Source: Streptomyces antimycoticus
GTDB taxonomy: Bacteria; Actinomycetota; Actinomycetes; Streptomycetales; Streptomycetaceae
NCBI RefSeq assembly: GCF_005405925.1
Contig: NZ_BJHV01000001.1
Coordinates: 8,742,001 to 8,806,000 of the forward strand
DNA: 64,000 nt
Reading direction: 5' to 3'
Below are positions 44,841 to 54,218 of the stretch, piece after piece. Every line of letters begins with the position of its first letter. Position 1 is the stretch's first letter. Below the pieces are notes generated by a model, which saw only the letters and a list, made by a program, of their open reading frames with translations, made no database searches and had not been told where the DNA came from. The translations under genes and the position numbers were made by a program.

Positions 44841-47705
44841 ATGACCCCGGGCAGGCATGCGGCCGCGCGCGATCGCTCACCGTCGTGGTGGGCCGGCGTC
44901 GTGGAATGGCGCAACTGGCGGCTGCCCGTGAAGCTGGGTGCCGTTCTGGTGGTGCCCGCTCTGCTCGCCGTCGCCTTGGGCGTCGTGCAGATCCAACGCG
45001 ACGTCGAGCGCGCGAACACTTACGCGGACGTGCAGCGGCTGGTCAGACTGCGCGATGGGCTGATGCCGTTGATCAGCGATCTGCAGATGGAACGGACCAT
45101 GTCGGCCGAGCGGCTGAGAGGGGACCACGCGTCCGCCGACCCGGCCATGCTCCGGCGGCAGAACCAGCGCGTCGACTGCGCGCAGGCCGCCGTCACGCGT
45201 ACCACCAAGCGGGCACAGGGCCTCGAAGGGGTATCGGCGAACCGCTATCGCGACGCGTTCAAGCTGCTGGACGGGCTGCCCGCGCTGCGCAAGCAGGTGA
45301 CGTCCACGGACATCGGCTCGTGGACCGCGGTGACCGAGTACAGCAAGATCATCAACGGTCTGCTCGATCTGGACCAGGCGCTGGGCAGCCGGTTCGGTGA
45401 ACCCCAGCTCTCCGGACCGGCCACCGCGCTGTACGACCTGGAGCTGGTCCAGGAACAGGTCCACCTCCAGCACGTGATCGTCATGGACGCGCCCGACCCC
45501 GGCAGGCCGGCGGACGCCAAGCTCATCAGGGCGCTCCAGGAGTCCGATATCCGCATGCGGGACAAGCTGAGCGACTTCCGCGCCGTGGCCACCAAGGGGG
45601 ACCAGCGCGCCTACCAGCGGACGGTCACCGGCCCGGAGGTCCAGCGGCGCGCCCGGCTGCTGGACGGCGTGCTGTCCCAGACGGGGTCGCAGAGCGCCGG
45701 GCAGAACGCCGCCGACGCCGCGCCGTTCTCCGTCCGCGACTGGCACCGCAGTTCGGAGGCGACCGGAACCCTCATCAACACCGTGGAGAAGCGGCTTGCC
45801 GACCGGCTCCGCGTGACCTCCGCCAAGCTGCAGGACGAGACGAGCGACCGGGCCGGTGCGGAGTCCGTGCTGCTCTTCGCCGTGCTCCTGCTCGCCTTCG
45901 CCATCGGTATCGCCATCGCCCGGCATCTGCTGCGGTCGCTGACCGTGCTGCGCTCCACCGCGCTCGACGTGGCCGAACGCAGGCTGCCCGAAGCGGTGTC
46001 GAGCATCCGCGAGGGCGAGATGGCGACCACCTCGATCAGCGCCGTGCCCGTCCACACCACCGAGGAGTTCGGGCAGCTCGCGAGGGCCTTCGACGCGGTG
46101 CACGGCCAAGCCGTACGCCTGGCCGCCGAACAGGCCGCGCTCCGCGGTGACCTGCGGGACACCCTGGTCAACCTCTCCCGGCGCAGCCAGAGTCTGGTGG
46201 ACCGGCTGCTGCGGCTGATGGAACAGCTCGAACTGCACGAAGAGGACCCGGACCAGCTGGCCAGCTTCTTCAAGCTGGACCACCTGGCGACCCGGATGCG
46301 GCGCAACAACGAGAACCTGATGGTCCTGTGCGGCAGCACCCCGGTCCGCCCCTCCGAGCAGCGTGTGCCGCTCGACAATGTGCTGCGGGCCTCGGTCTCC
46401 GAGATCGAGCACTACCGGCGGGTGGTGGTGGAGCCCGTTCCCGCCGCCGAAGTGATCGGGTACGCTGCCGGTGACCTGGCGCGAATGATCGCTGAGCTGC
46501 TGGACAACGCCACCGCGTTCTCCCCGCCGGAGACCCAAGTGGTCGTCAGCAATACACTGCGCCTGGACGGTTCCGCACTGATCGAGGTCCGCGACGAGGG
46601 ATTCGGGATGAGCGGGGCCGAATTGGCCAAGGCTCATCGGCGCGTAGCGGGGGACGTATCCGTGGAGGTACCTACGTCCCGGCAGATGGGCTTGACCGTC
46701 GTCGGCCGTCTGGCCCGTCGCCACGGCGTCACCGTGGAGCTGATCTCGGAGCGCGACACCGGCGGTGGACTGCGCGCGGGTGTACTGGTCCCGGCCAAGC
46801 TGATGCTCGGGGACAAGCCCGCCCTCGCGGGCCGGGAGAGCTCCCTGCCCGTCCGGCGGACCTCCAAGACGGCCGAGCCGGTGGGCACCCGCCGGGAGAC
46901 CGGCGCGGCTCCGGCGGCGCCTCTGCCGCGCCGCGCGACCGACGGCGCCCGCTCGCTGCGCGCCGGGGATTCCCCGGCCGGCTCCGGCGACACGGGCCGT
47001 TCCCTGCCGACCCGCTCCAGCGGCTCGCGGGCGTTCGTGGATTCCTCGCAGCCCGGCGGACTGCCGCGCCGGATACCTCCCGCCAAGGCCGGCCGGCCCG
47101 CCCCGGTCGGCGAGGACGCACCGGGGAAGGCCGCCGCCCTCTCCGGCAATGGCGACGGGCCCGGCAACGGCAACGGGAACGGCAACGCCCCCGCCGACCG
47201 CCGTGCCGTACAGCCGCCGGGACAGCCCCCGCTGCCACCGCGGCGTCCGCGTCCGGCCGCGCAAGACGACGCCCCCTCGCCGTGGTTCGCGTCGGCCGAG
47301 GCCGACGCGGCCCCGGCGGGCCCCCCGGGCCAGGAGACGGCCGAGAGCCGGAAGCCGGCGGACCTCCCGGCGTCCGAGCTCCCCCGGCGGCCCGTCCCCG
47401 CCGCGCCCGCGTCCCCCGGCGAGAGCCGGCCCGATGCCGCCGATGACCCAGGCCAGATCGTCCACGAGCGGCCGGGCGCGGCGGACGCGGCCGGAACCAC
47501 GCAGGCCGGGCTGCCCCGCCGGGTGCCGCGCCAGGGCCCGGGCACGGAACGGCCCAGGCCGCGCGCCACCGAAGAGCGCCCCACGCCGCGTGGAGCCGGG
47601 GACGAGGAATCCGCACGGCGGAACGCCGGCCGCACCCTTGCGTTCCTCAGCAATTACCAGTCGGGCATCCGCCGGGGTCAGCCCGACGGACGCGACGAGA
47701 CATAA
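44841..47705 (+). CDS. Conservon sensor histidine-kinase-like protein with nitrate/nitrite-sensing domain (CvnA-type)
   Basis: A 954-residue membrane protein. Helices lie at about 30-50 and 337-357, flanking an outer NIT-type helical domain (VRLRDGLMPLISDLQMERTM). A HAMP linker, a dimerisation segment and a GHKL ATPase domain follow (N-box ELLDNATAFSPP, G-box EVRDEGFGMS). The last about 310 residues are a Pro/Ala/Gly-rich disordered tail. This is the CvnA member of Streptomyces conservons, membrane complexes resembling G-protein-coupled sensors. ATG 44841 has GGAGGG upstream. Roadblock and DUF742 genes follow, but no GTPase. Confidence 0.92.
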   Translation: MTPGRHAAARDRSPSWWAGVVEWRNWRLPVKLGAVLVVPALLAVALGVVQIQRDVERANTYADVQRLVRLRDGLMPLISDLQMERTMSAERLRGDHASADPAMLRRQNQRVDCAQAAVTRTTKRAQGLEGVSANRYRDAFKLLDGLPALRKQVTSTDIGSWTAVTEYSKIINGLLDLDQALGSRFGEPQLSGPATALYDLELVQEQVHLQHVIVMDAPDPGRPADAKLIRALQESDIRMRDKLSDFRAVATKGDQRAYQRTVTGPEVQRRARLLDGVLSQTGSQSAGQNAADAAPFSVRDWHRSSEATGTLINTVEKRLADRLRVTSAKLQDETSDRAGAESVLLFAVLLLAFAIGIAIARHLLRSLTVLRSTALDVAERRLPEAVSSIREGEMATTSISAVPVHTTEEFGQLARAFDAVHGQAVRLAAEQAALRGDLRDTLVNLSRRSQSLVDRLLRLMEQLELHEEDPDQLASFFKLDHLATRMRRNNENLMVLCGSTPVRPSEQRVPLDNVLRASVSEIEHYRRVVVEPVPAAEVIGYAAGDLARMIAELLDNATAFSPPETQVVVSNTLRLDGSALIEVRDEGFGMSGAELAKAHRRVAGDVSVEVPTSRQMGLTVVGRLARRHGVTVELISERDTGGGLRAGVLVPAKLMLGDKPALAGRESSLPVRRTSKTAEPVGTRRETGAAPAAPLPRRATDGARSLRAGDSPAGSGDTGRSLPTRSSGSRAFVDSSQPGGLPRRIPPAKAGRPAPVGEDAPGKAAALSGNGDGPGNGNGNGNAPADRRAVQPPGQPPLPPRRPRPAAQDDAPSPWFASAEADAAPAGPPGQETAESRKPADLPASELPRRPVPAAPASPGESRPDAADDPGQIVHERPGAADAAGTTQAGLPRRVPRQGPGTERPRPRATEERPTPRGAGDEESARRNAGRTLAFLSNYQSGIRRGQPDGRDET

Positions 47706-47735
47706 GGTCTCAGCGAAGATGGACAGGAAGAACCA

Positions 47736-48185
47736 ATGACCTCACCCCAGCTGCGGGAGGTGAGCCAGTTCGGATGGCTGGTCACCAATTTCACCGAGCG
47801 TGTGCCCAATGTGGCGCACGCCGTGGTGGTCTCGGCCGACGGACTGTTGCTCACCGCGTCGGACGGGCTCGCGGCCGAGCGGGCCGAGCAGGTCGCCACC
47901 ATTGCCGCGGGGGCCATCAGCCTGATCCAGGGCGCCGCGCAGTGCCTGATGACCGGTGATGTGCGGTCCTCGGTCATTCAGATGGAGCTCGGGAACATGC
48001 TCCTGATGTCGATCAAGGACGGCTCATGCCTCGTGGTGCTGGCGGCGCCCGACTGCGAGATCGGTCAGGTGGCCTACGAGATGACCGTACTGGTCGACCA
48101 GGTCGGCGAGATGCTGACCCCCGAGCTCCGCGCTGAGCTGCAGGAGCTCAACCTGCAGGGCGTGAAGCGGACATCAGCCCAATAG
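47736..48185 (+). CDS. Roadblock/LC7 domain protein (CvnB-type)
   Basis: A 149-residue Roadblock/LC7 protein. The core LVTNFTERVPNVAHAVVVSADGLL and ERAEQVATIAAGAISLIQGA is the CvnB fold, which in other systems regulates small GTPases. ATG 47736 follows AGGAAG, 30 bp after the kinase-like gene. The next gene starts 13 bp downstream. Confidence 0.95.
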   Translation: MTSPQLREVSQFGWLVTNFTERVPNVAHAVVVSADGLLLTASDGLAAERAEQVATIAAGAISLIQGAAQCLMTGDVRSSVIQMELGNMLLMSIKDGSCLVVLAAPDCEIGQVAYEMTVLVDQVGEMLTPELRAELQELNLQGVKRTSAQ

Positions 48186-48198
48186 GCCGGACGGGGAG

Positions 48199-48813
48199 AT
48201 GATGAGCACCGGTGAAGGCCCTTCCGGGCAGGGACCTGGGAGAGAACAGGGGGCGGAGGACGAACAGACCTTCGCCGACGTGCTCAACGCCTTCAGCTTC
48301 GGCAAGGGGCGACGCGGGCGGAAGGCACCTCGGTCCGACGGCACACCGAAGGCCCCGCCCCGCCGTGAGGGCGGGGACGGCCGTCCCGAGGAGCCCGGGA
48401 GATCCTTCCCGAGGGCGTCGTCGGAGGCCGAGGGGACGGCCGCCTGGGAGTCCGAGCACGACGAGAGCCAGGGCCCGGCCGCGCTCGTGCGCGCCTACTC
48501 ATGGACGGGCGGCCGGACCAGGTCTCACCATCACTTCGAGGTCGAGACCCTGGTGACCACCACCGAGCTGGGTCACCGCTCCACCGACGTCGTGCAGGCC
48601 GACCACCGCCCGGTGATCGCGCTGTGTCAGGAGCCGAGGTCGGTGGCCGAGGTGGCGGCCATGCTCCTGGTGCCGCTGGGGGTGGCCAAGGTCCTGCTCG
48701 GCGACATGGCCGAACACGGGCTGATCGTCGTCCACCGGACGGCCTCCGAGGAGGGCGCCGCGCCGGACCGCGCCCTGATGGAGAGAGTGCTGGTGGGACT
48801 CCGGCGGATCTAG
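48199..48813 (+). CDS. DUF742 protein (CvnC-type)
   Basis: A 204-residue protein. The first about 95 residues are charged and low-complexity. The C-terminal half is the DUF742 winged-helix-like domain (ALVRAYSWTGGRTR, FEVETLVTTTELG, LCQEPRSVAEVAAMLLVPLG, VLLGDMAEHGLI). It is the third conserved conservon gene. The usual fourth gene, a small Ras-like GTPase (CvnD), is absent: the next gene is a glycoside hydrolase. Start ATG 48199 or 48202 after GGGGAG. Confidence 0.93.
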   Translation: MMSTGEGPSGQGPGREQGAEDEQTFADVLNAFSFGKGRRGRKAPRSDGTPKAPPRREGGDGRPEEPGRSFPRASSEAEGTAAWESEHDESQGPAALVRAYSWTGGRTRSHHHFEVETLVTTTELGHRSTDVVQADHRPVIALCQEPRSVAEVAAMLLVPLGVAKVLLGDMAEHGLIVVHRTASEEGAAPDRALMERVLVGLRRI

Positions 48814-49118
48814 TGTGTTCGGCGCGCGGGGACCGACGGGTTCCCGCGCACCGACATGCCCGCATCGGTGCGTAATGTCCGCCGCGGAGCCCCTCCGCGC
48901 TGATCGCTTGTGCGTGTTCCGAGCCGACACCGAGCAGTTTCACGCTCTTGACGTGGCTCGGTTTGATCGGTTTACTCCCTGGCACGCCGATGTCGAATGC
49001 TCGGCGACAGAGGTACGCCCAGCCGGTATGCGGCCCCGCCGCGAGTCCGGCCCGAGTCGCCAGGTCGCTGTCTGCGACCGAGGCGGGGCCGTGCCCACGG
49101 ATCATGGAGCTCTCAGCG
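48814..49118. other. 305-bp gap after the conservon
   Basis: This is the position where a cvnD GTPase gene would be expected, but no GTPase motif is present on either strand. It contains an inverted repeat (CGCACCGA at 48847-48854 with TCGGTGCG at 48865-48872) that may end conservon transcription. The rest includes an open stretch on the plus strand reading DRLCVFRADTEQFHALD and DRFTPWHADVE that I do not recognise. It could be a gene remnant. Confidence 0.5.
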
Positions 49119-49949
49119 ATGAGCCTGAACCGTTCGCGCATCCGTACCACTGTGGGCGCCGCCGTGGCATGCGCCGCGGCCGGCGTTCTCGCCCCCGCCC
49201 CCGCCTCGGCAACCTCGGCCGCCCTTCCGCCGGTCCACGCCGGCTTCGACTACCAGATCGGCGGGGCGTACACCCCGCCGTCCGGGGTGCAGGTCGTCAG
49301 CCGTGACCACAGCGCCTCCCCGGCACCCGGTCTGTACAACATCTGTTACGTCAACGCCTTCCAGACGCAGAAGATCGGCCAGCCCGGCGGCCCCGCGGAC
49401 TGGCCGTCCGGCCTGCTGCTCAAGAACGACGACGGTGACGTCATCATCGACACGGACTGGGACGAGGCGATCCTCGACATCACCACCCAGAAGAAGCGCG
49501 AGGGCATCGCGGAGAAGATCGACGCCCAGATCGACGAATGCGCCGCCAAGGGCTTCAACGCGCTGGAGCTGGACAACTTCGACACCTTCACCCGTGATGT
49601 CGTCGAGGGCCGGATCACCGAGGAGCACGCCCAGACCTACATCCGGATGCTGTCCGCCTACGGCCATGGCAAGGGCCTGGCGGTCGGCCAGAAGAACACC
49701 GTGGAGCTGGCCAAGAATCACGCGGCCAACGGTCTGGACTTCGCCATCGCCGAGGAGTGCGGCAACCCCGAGTACAACGAGTGCGCCGACTATGTGGCGG
49801 AGTTCGGGGACAACGCCATCTTCATCGAGTACACGAACGCCGGGATGAAGAACGCCTGCGAGTACGGCGACCGGGTGAGCGTCGTCCAGCGCGACCACGA
49901 TGTGCTGCCCGAGGGCGAGGACGGCTACGTCCGCAAGACCTGCCCGTAG
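49119..49949 (+). CDS. Secreted endo-alpha-1,4-polygalactosaminidase-like enzyme (GH114)
   Basis: A 276-residue secreted TIM-barrel protein. The signal peptide (SLNRSRIRTTVGAAVACAAA to ASA) is followed by GH114 features: YVNAFQT, WPSGLLLKNDDGD, GFNALELDNFDTFTRD and LAVGQKNTVEL. GH114 enzymes cut alpha-1,4-linked galactosamine polymers such as fungal or bacterial exopolysaccharide. ATG 49119 has GGAG 9 bp upstream. It precedes the sugar ABC operon by about 70 bp and may belong to the same response. Confidence 0.85.
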   Translation: MSLNRSRIRTTVGAAVACAAAGVLAPAPASATSAALPPVHAGFDYQIGGAYTPPSGVQVVSRDHSASPAPGLYNICYVNAFQTQKIGQPGGPADWPSGLLLKNDDGDVIIDTDWDEAILDITTQKKREGIAEKIDAQIDECAAKGFNALELDNFDTFTRDVVEGRITEEHAQTYIRMLSAYGHGKGLAVGQKNTVELAKNHAANGLDFAIAEECGNPEYNECADYVAEFGDNAIFIEYTNAGMKNACEYGDRVSVVQRDHDVLPEGEDGYVRKTCP

Positions 49950-50020
49950 TCCTGGCCGGGGACGGTGTGGCCGCCGCCGACCGCGGCGGCCACATATCCA
50001 CCGAACATCTGGAGGCAGAC

Positions 50021-51349
50021 ATGGACGCGGTCGGAAGTGGCCGCGGCGGGCTCTCGCGCCGTGGCATCCTGCGCGGTGGCGGCGCGCTGGCCCTCACCGC
50101 GGCAGCGGGTACGGCGGTGGCGGGATGCGGGACCGGCCTGGGCGTGGACTCCGACGGGACCGTCCACATCGAGGTGTGGCACGGGCAGAACGGCCCCTCG
50201 CTGAAGGCGTTCAAACGGCTGGTGGCCAACTTCCACCGAAGCCACCCCGGCATACGGGTCGACATCGGCGGCGGGGTGCTGGCGGACGACATGCTGCAGA
50301 AGGTGATGGCCGGTCTCGTCGCCCAGTCGCCACCCGACGTCGCCTACATCTTCGGCTCCGACCTGGCGAGTGTCGCCAGAAGTCCCCAGCTCGCGGACAT
50401 GACGTCGGTCGTGGAGTCCCAGCCGGTGCCCTGGAACCAGTACTGGCCGGCCGCCCGGGAGGGCGTCATGGTCGACGGTGTGGTCCGTGCGGTGCCCGCG
50501 GTGCTGGACTCGCTCGCCGTGGTGTGCAACAAGAAGCTCTTCCGCGAGGCCCGGCTGGACCTGCCCGCACCGGGCTGGACCTGGCAGGACTTCATCGCAA
50601 TGGCCCGGAAGCTGACCGACCGCGGCAAGGGCACGTTCGGCACCGGCTGGCCCGGCGCGGGCGACGAGGACACGGTGTGGCGGCTGTGGCCCATGATCTG
50701 GGACCTGGGCGGTGAGGTCATCGCCCAGGGCAGGCGGGAGATCGGATTCGCGGGCGAACCCGGTGTCCGCTCCCTCGATGTGCTCGCCGCGCTCGCCCGG
50801 GACCGCAGCGTCTACGTCGACCCCAAGCCCGGCGGCGAGCAGATGTACCAGGCGTTCTCCACCGGCCGGCTGGGCATGGTCGGGACCGGTCCCTGGCAGC
50901 TGCCCGACATCCGCCAGGCGAAGATCGACTATCACGTCGTCCCGCTGCCCGGCTTCCACGGCCGGTCGGTGACGATCTCCGGCCCCGACACCTGGAGCGT
51001 GTTCGACAACGGCTCCGCGCGGCTGAAGGCCGCCCGTACCTTCATCGGCTGGCTCATGGAGCCCGACCAGGCCTACCTGTGGGACTCCGAGGCGGGCAGC
51101 CTGCCACAGAGCCGGCCCGCCGAGCGCCGTCCGAAGTGGCGGAAGCACGCGGCCGAGGTGCCCGGTCTCTCGGTGTTCACCGAGGTGCTTCAGACCGCGC
51201 GGGTACGGCCCGTCGACCGGGCCTACCCCAAGATCTCCATGCCGTTCGGCGAGGCCATCACCGCCGTCCTGCTCGGGAAGAGCACACCGGCGAAGGCGCT
51301 GCGGCGATGCGCGGACGAAGCCAACGCCGCCATGGCCAAGGTGCGTTGA
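50021..51349 (+). CDS. ABC transporter sugar-binding lipoprotein
   Basis: A 442-residue solute-binding protein of the MalE/CUT1 type. It has a twin-arginine signal (LSRRGILRGG) and a lipobox ending AVAGC, so it is exported folded and lipid-anchored. The body reads IEVWHGQNGPSLKAFKRLV, then PPDVAYIFGSDLA and GMVGTGPWQLP. ATG 50021 has GGAGG 5 bp upstream. The stop overlaps the ribosome site of the first permease gene. No ATP-binding subunit is encoded here, so a shared MsiK-type ATPase is likely. Confidence 0.93.
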   Translation: MDAVGSGRGGLSRRGILRGGGALALTAAAGTAVAGCGTGLGVDSDGTVHIEVWHGQNGPSLKAFKRLVANFHRSHPGIRVDIGGGVLADDMLQKVMAGLVAQSPPDVAYIFGSDLASVARSPQLADMTSVVESQPVPWNQYWPAAREGVMVDGVVRAVPAVLDSLAVVCNKKLFREARLDLPAPGWTWQDFIAMARKLTDRGKGTFGTGWPGAGDEDTVWRLWPMIWDLGGEVIAQGRREIGFAGEPGVRSLDVLAALARDRSVYVDPKPGGEQMYQAFSTGRLGMVGTGPWQLPDIRQAKIDYHVVPLPGFHGRSVTISGPDTWSVFDNGSARLKAARTFIGWLMEPDQAYLWDSEAGSLPQSRPAERRPKWRKHAAEVPGLSVFTEVLQTARVRPVDRAYPKISMPFGEAITAVLLGKSTPAKALRRCADEANAAMAKVR

Positions 51350-51359
51350 GGAGCCCCAC

Positions 51360-52310
51360 ATGTCCCGTCTGCCCACCCCCATCACCCGCCCGGCGCCGCG
51401 AACACCGGCCGGGTCCGCACGCCGCAGAGGCCGCCGGGAGGCCGCGACGGCCTGGGCGTTCGTCCTCCCCTCCGTCCTGGTCATCCTGGGCCTGAGCGTC
51501 GTCCCCGTCCTGTGGTCACTGCTGCTGTCGTTCCAGTACAGCGACCTCCTCACCCCGAGTGTCTGGGTGGGCTGGGACAACTACCGCCAGCTCGCCGACG
51601 ATCCGCAGTTCGCCCAGGCCGTGCGCAACACCCTGGTGTACACGGCGCTGTATGTGCCGCTGAGCATCGGCCTGGGGCTGGCGCTCGCGCTGGTCCTCAA
51701 CCGGCGCATCCGGTTCTCCGGTCTGTACCGCACCCTGCTCTTCGTGCCGTTCGTGGTCTCGGCCGCCGCCCAGGGCGTCCTGTTCTCCTTCATCCTCGAC
51801 CCGGAGTTCGGCGCGGCCAACGCGCTGCTGCACCGGCTCGGGCTCTCCCCCCAGGGGTTTCTGTCCGATCCGGCCCAGGCCCTGCTGGTCCTGGTGGCCA
51901 TCTCCCTGTGGAGCGGCACCGGCTTCTGCGTCGTGATCTACCTCGCCGCCCTCCAGGACGTACCCCGGGAACTCATCGAGGCCGCCACCCTGGACGGCGC
52001 GGAACGCCGCCATGTGCTGCGCCATGTCACCCTGCCCACCATCGCGCCGGTCAGCGTGTTCCTGCTGCTGTGGCAGACGATCAGCGCGCTGCAGGTCTTC
52101 GACCTGGTGTATGTGACGACGAAGGGCGGTCCGCTCGGATCCACCACCGTGATCGTCTACTTCGTCTGGGAGCAGGCGTTCCGGAACTTCACCGCCGGAT
52201 ACGGGGCCGCGGCGGCCTACGTCCTCGGCGTCGCCCTGCTCGTGGTCGCCGCCGGGCTGCGGCTGGTCCGGCGCCGAGATGACCGCCGCCTCAAGGGAGC
52301 CACGTCATGA
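51360..52310 (+). CDS. ABC sugar transporter permease, first subunit
   Basis: A 316-residue permease with six helices, MalF-like. The EAA loop that contacts the ATPase is seen as IEAATLDGAERRHVLRHVTL. The N-terminus starts with Arg-rich cytoplasmic residues before AWAFVLPSVLVILGLSVVPV. ATG 51360 has GAGGAG 6 bp upstream. It overlaps the second permease by ATGA. Confidence 0.94.
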   Translation: MSRLPTPITRPAPRTPAGSARRRGRREAATAWAFVLPSVLVILGLSVVPVLWSLLLSFQYSDLLTPSVWVGWDNYRQLADDPQFAQAVRNTLVYTALYVPLSIGLGLALALVLNRRIRFSGLYRTLLFVPFVVSAAAQGVLFSFILDPEFGAANALLHRLGLSPQGFLSDPAQALLVLVAISLWSGTGFCVVIYLAALQDVPRELIEAATLDGAERRHVLRHVTLPTIAPVSVFLLLWQTISALQVFDLVYVTTKGGPLGSTTVIVYFVWEQAFRNFTAGYGAAAAYVLGVALLVVAAGLRLVRRRDDRRLKGATS

Positions 52311-53218
52311 CGGACCTGTCCCACCTCCCCGGGAGAGCCACCGACCGGCTCCGGCCGGTCGGCCGGACCACCGGGGAGCCCGTGGCCCGCCCACGGCGCC
52401 GGTTCCGGCTGCCGTTCAGCCCGTGGCATCTGCTGCTCGCGCCGCTGGCGCTGCTCTTCGCCGTACCGCTGATCTGGCTGGGGCTCAGCTCCGTGATGAG
52501 CGACGCGGAGATCAACCGGTTCCCGCCGGCGCTCTGGCCCTCCGGGATCCACCTGGGCGGCTACCGCTTCGTCCTCGGCAACGCGATGTTCCCGCGCTGG
52601 TTCGCGAACTCCCTGATCGTCTCGGCCGTCGCGGTCGTCTCGAATCTGCTGCTGGGGACGCTGGGCGGATACGCCTTCGCCCGGATGCGGTTCGGCGGGT
52701 CCCGGGTGCTGCTGGTCCTGATGCTGGCGACCATGGCCATCCCGTTCCAGCTGACGATGATCCCGACCTTCCTGGTCATGCGGAAACTGGGCCTCGTCGA
52801 CACCCTCGGGGCGCTGATCGTGCCGTCGCTGGTGACGCCGTTCGCGGTGTTCCTGCTGCGGCAGTTCTTCCTCTCCCTGCCCAGGGAGCTGGAGGAGGCC
52901 GCCTGGATCGACGGGTGTTCGCGGCTGCGGGTGCTGTTCCAGATCGTGGTCCCGCTGTCCCGCCCCGCGCTGAGCACCGTCGCCGTCCTCACCTTCCTCA
53001 CCACCTGGAACGACCTGTCGTGGCCCCTCATCGCCCTGAACCACGACGCCAACTACACCCTCCAACTGGGCCTGACCACCTTCCGGGGACAGCACCACAC
53101 CCAGTGGTCGGCCGTGATGGCGGGAAACGTCATCACCGTCCTGCCGGTGCTGCTCGCCTTCCTCGCGGCCCAGAAGACCTTCGTCCGGTCCATCACCTCC
53201 ACCGGTCTCAAGGGCTGA
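52307..53218 (+). CDS. ABC sugar transporter permease, second subunit
   Basis: A 303-residue MalG-like permease with six helices. The EAA loop reads LEEAAWIDGCSRLRVLFQIVV, and the C-terminus ends LAFLAAQKTFVRSITSTGLKG as in CUT1 partners. It overlaps the first permease by ATGA, and the PfkB gene follows 43 bp later. Confidence 0.94.
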   Translation: MTDLSHLPGRATDRLRPVGRTTGEPVARPRRRFRLPFSPWHLLLAPLALLFAVPLIWLGLSSVMSDAEINRFPPALWPSGIHLGGYRFVLGNAMFPRWFANSLIVSAVAVVSNLLLGTLGGYAFARMRFGGSRVLLVLMLATMAIPFQLTMIPTFLVMRKLGLVDTLGALIVPSLVTPFAVFLLRQFFLSLPRELEEAAWIDGCSRLRVLFQIVVPLSRPALSTVAVLTFLTTWNDLSWPLIALNHDANYTLQLGLTTFRGQHHTQWSAVMAGNVITVLPVLLAFLAAQKTFVRSITSTGLKG

Positions 53219-53261
53219 CCACGGCCCCGCACCGCTCCTCCCTCATCCGTCAGGAAGCCGT

Positions 53262-54218
53262 ATGCCGCCCACCTTCGACCTGCTCGTCATCGGGGACGCC
53301 AACCCGGACGTCATCGTCGGACCGCTCGCCACCCCACTCGCCTTCGGCCAGCGCGAACAGCTCATCGACCGTGGCGCGCTCACCCTCGGCGGATCCGCCG
53401 CGATCACCGCGTGCGGCGCCGCCCGGCTGGGGCTGCGCGTGGCCTTCGCCGGTCGTGTCGGGGACGACGGCGCCGGACACTACATGCGCGACCAACTCGC
53501 GGCACAAGGCGTCGACGTCAGCGGGCTGCACCTGGACCCGAGCCTGCCGACACCGCTCACGGTCATCGTGACCCGCGGCGACGACCGGGCCATCCTCACC
53601 GCGCCGGGCACCCTCGCCGCGACCTCGGGGCGGGATGTGCCCGAGCACCTGCTGACCTCGGCCCGGCACGTCCACGCCGCGTCGTATTTCCTGATGCCGG
53701 GGCTGGCCACCGATCTGCCGGGACTCTTCGACACCGCCCGCGCGGCGGGCGTCACCACCTCGCTCGACACCAACGACGACCCCTCGGGCCGGTGGGACCG
53801 CGCGGCGCTGGCGCCCGTCCTGGCCCGGACCGACATCCTGCTGCCCAACGCCGCCGAGGCGCACCGGCTGGCCGGCACCGACGGCACATCCGTCGCGGCC
53901 GCCGCCGAACTCCTCGCCCACCAGGTGCCGCTGGTGGCCGTCAAGAACGGGGCCGACGGCGCCCTGTGCCACGACGGCCGGACCCTGCTCACCACCGCCG
54001 GCATCCGCGTGACACCCCAGGACGCCGTCGGCGCGGGCGACAGTTTCAACGCCGGCTTCCTCGCCGGGCGGCTCGCGGGCCGGCCCATCGCCGAGGCGCT
54101 CGACCTCGCCGCCGCCTGCGGTGCGCTGTCGACCCGCGCCGCGGGCGGCACCACCGCCCAGCCCACCTGGGAAGAAGCCCTCACCCACCTCACCGTCAAC
54201 GGAGACAGCCCGTCATGA
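53262..54218 (+). CDS. PfkB-family carbohydrate kinase
   Basis: A 318-residue ribokinase-fold enzyme. The first signature is seen in TLGGSAAITACGAARLGLRVAF and the second, with the catalytic Asp, in TPQDAVGAGDSFNAGFLAG. It phosphorylates a sugar or nucleoside; here the sugar comes from the importer or the GH4 product. AGGAAG precedes the ATG. It overlaps the GH4 gene by ATGA, so kinase and hydrolase are made together. Confidence 0.93.
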   Translation: MPPTFDLLVIGDANPDVIVGPLATPLAFGQREQLIDRGALTLGGSAAITACGAARLGLRVAFAGRVGDDGAGHYMRDQLAAQGVDVSGLHLDPSLPTPLTVIVTRGDDRAILTAPGTLAATSGRDVPEHLLTSARHVHAASYFLMPGLATDLPGLFDTARAAGVTTSLDTNDDPSGRWDRAALAPVLARTDILLPNAAEAHRLAGTDGTSVAAAAELLAHQVPLVAVKNGADGALCHDGRTLLTTAGIRVTPQDAVGAGDSFNAGFLAGRLAGRPIAEALDLAAACGALSTRAAGGTTAQPTWEEALTHLTVNGDSPS

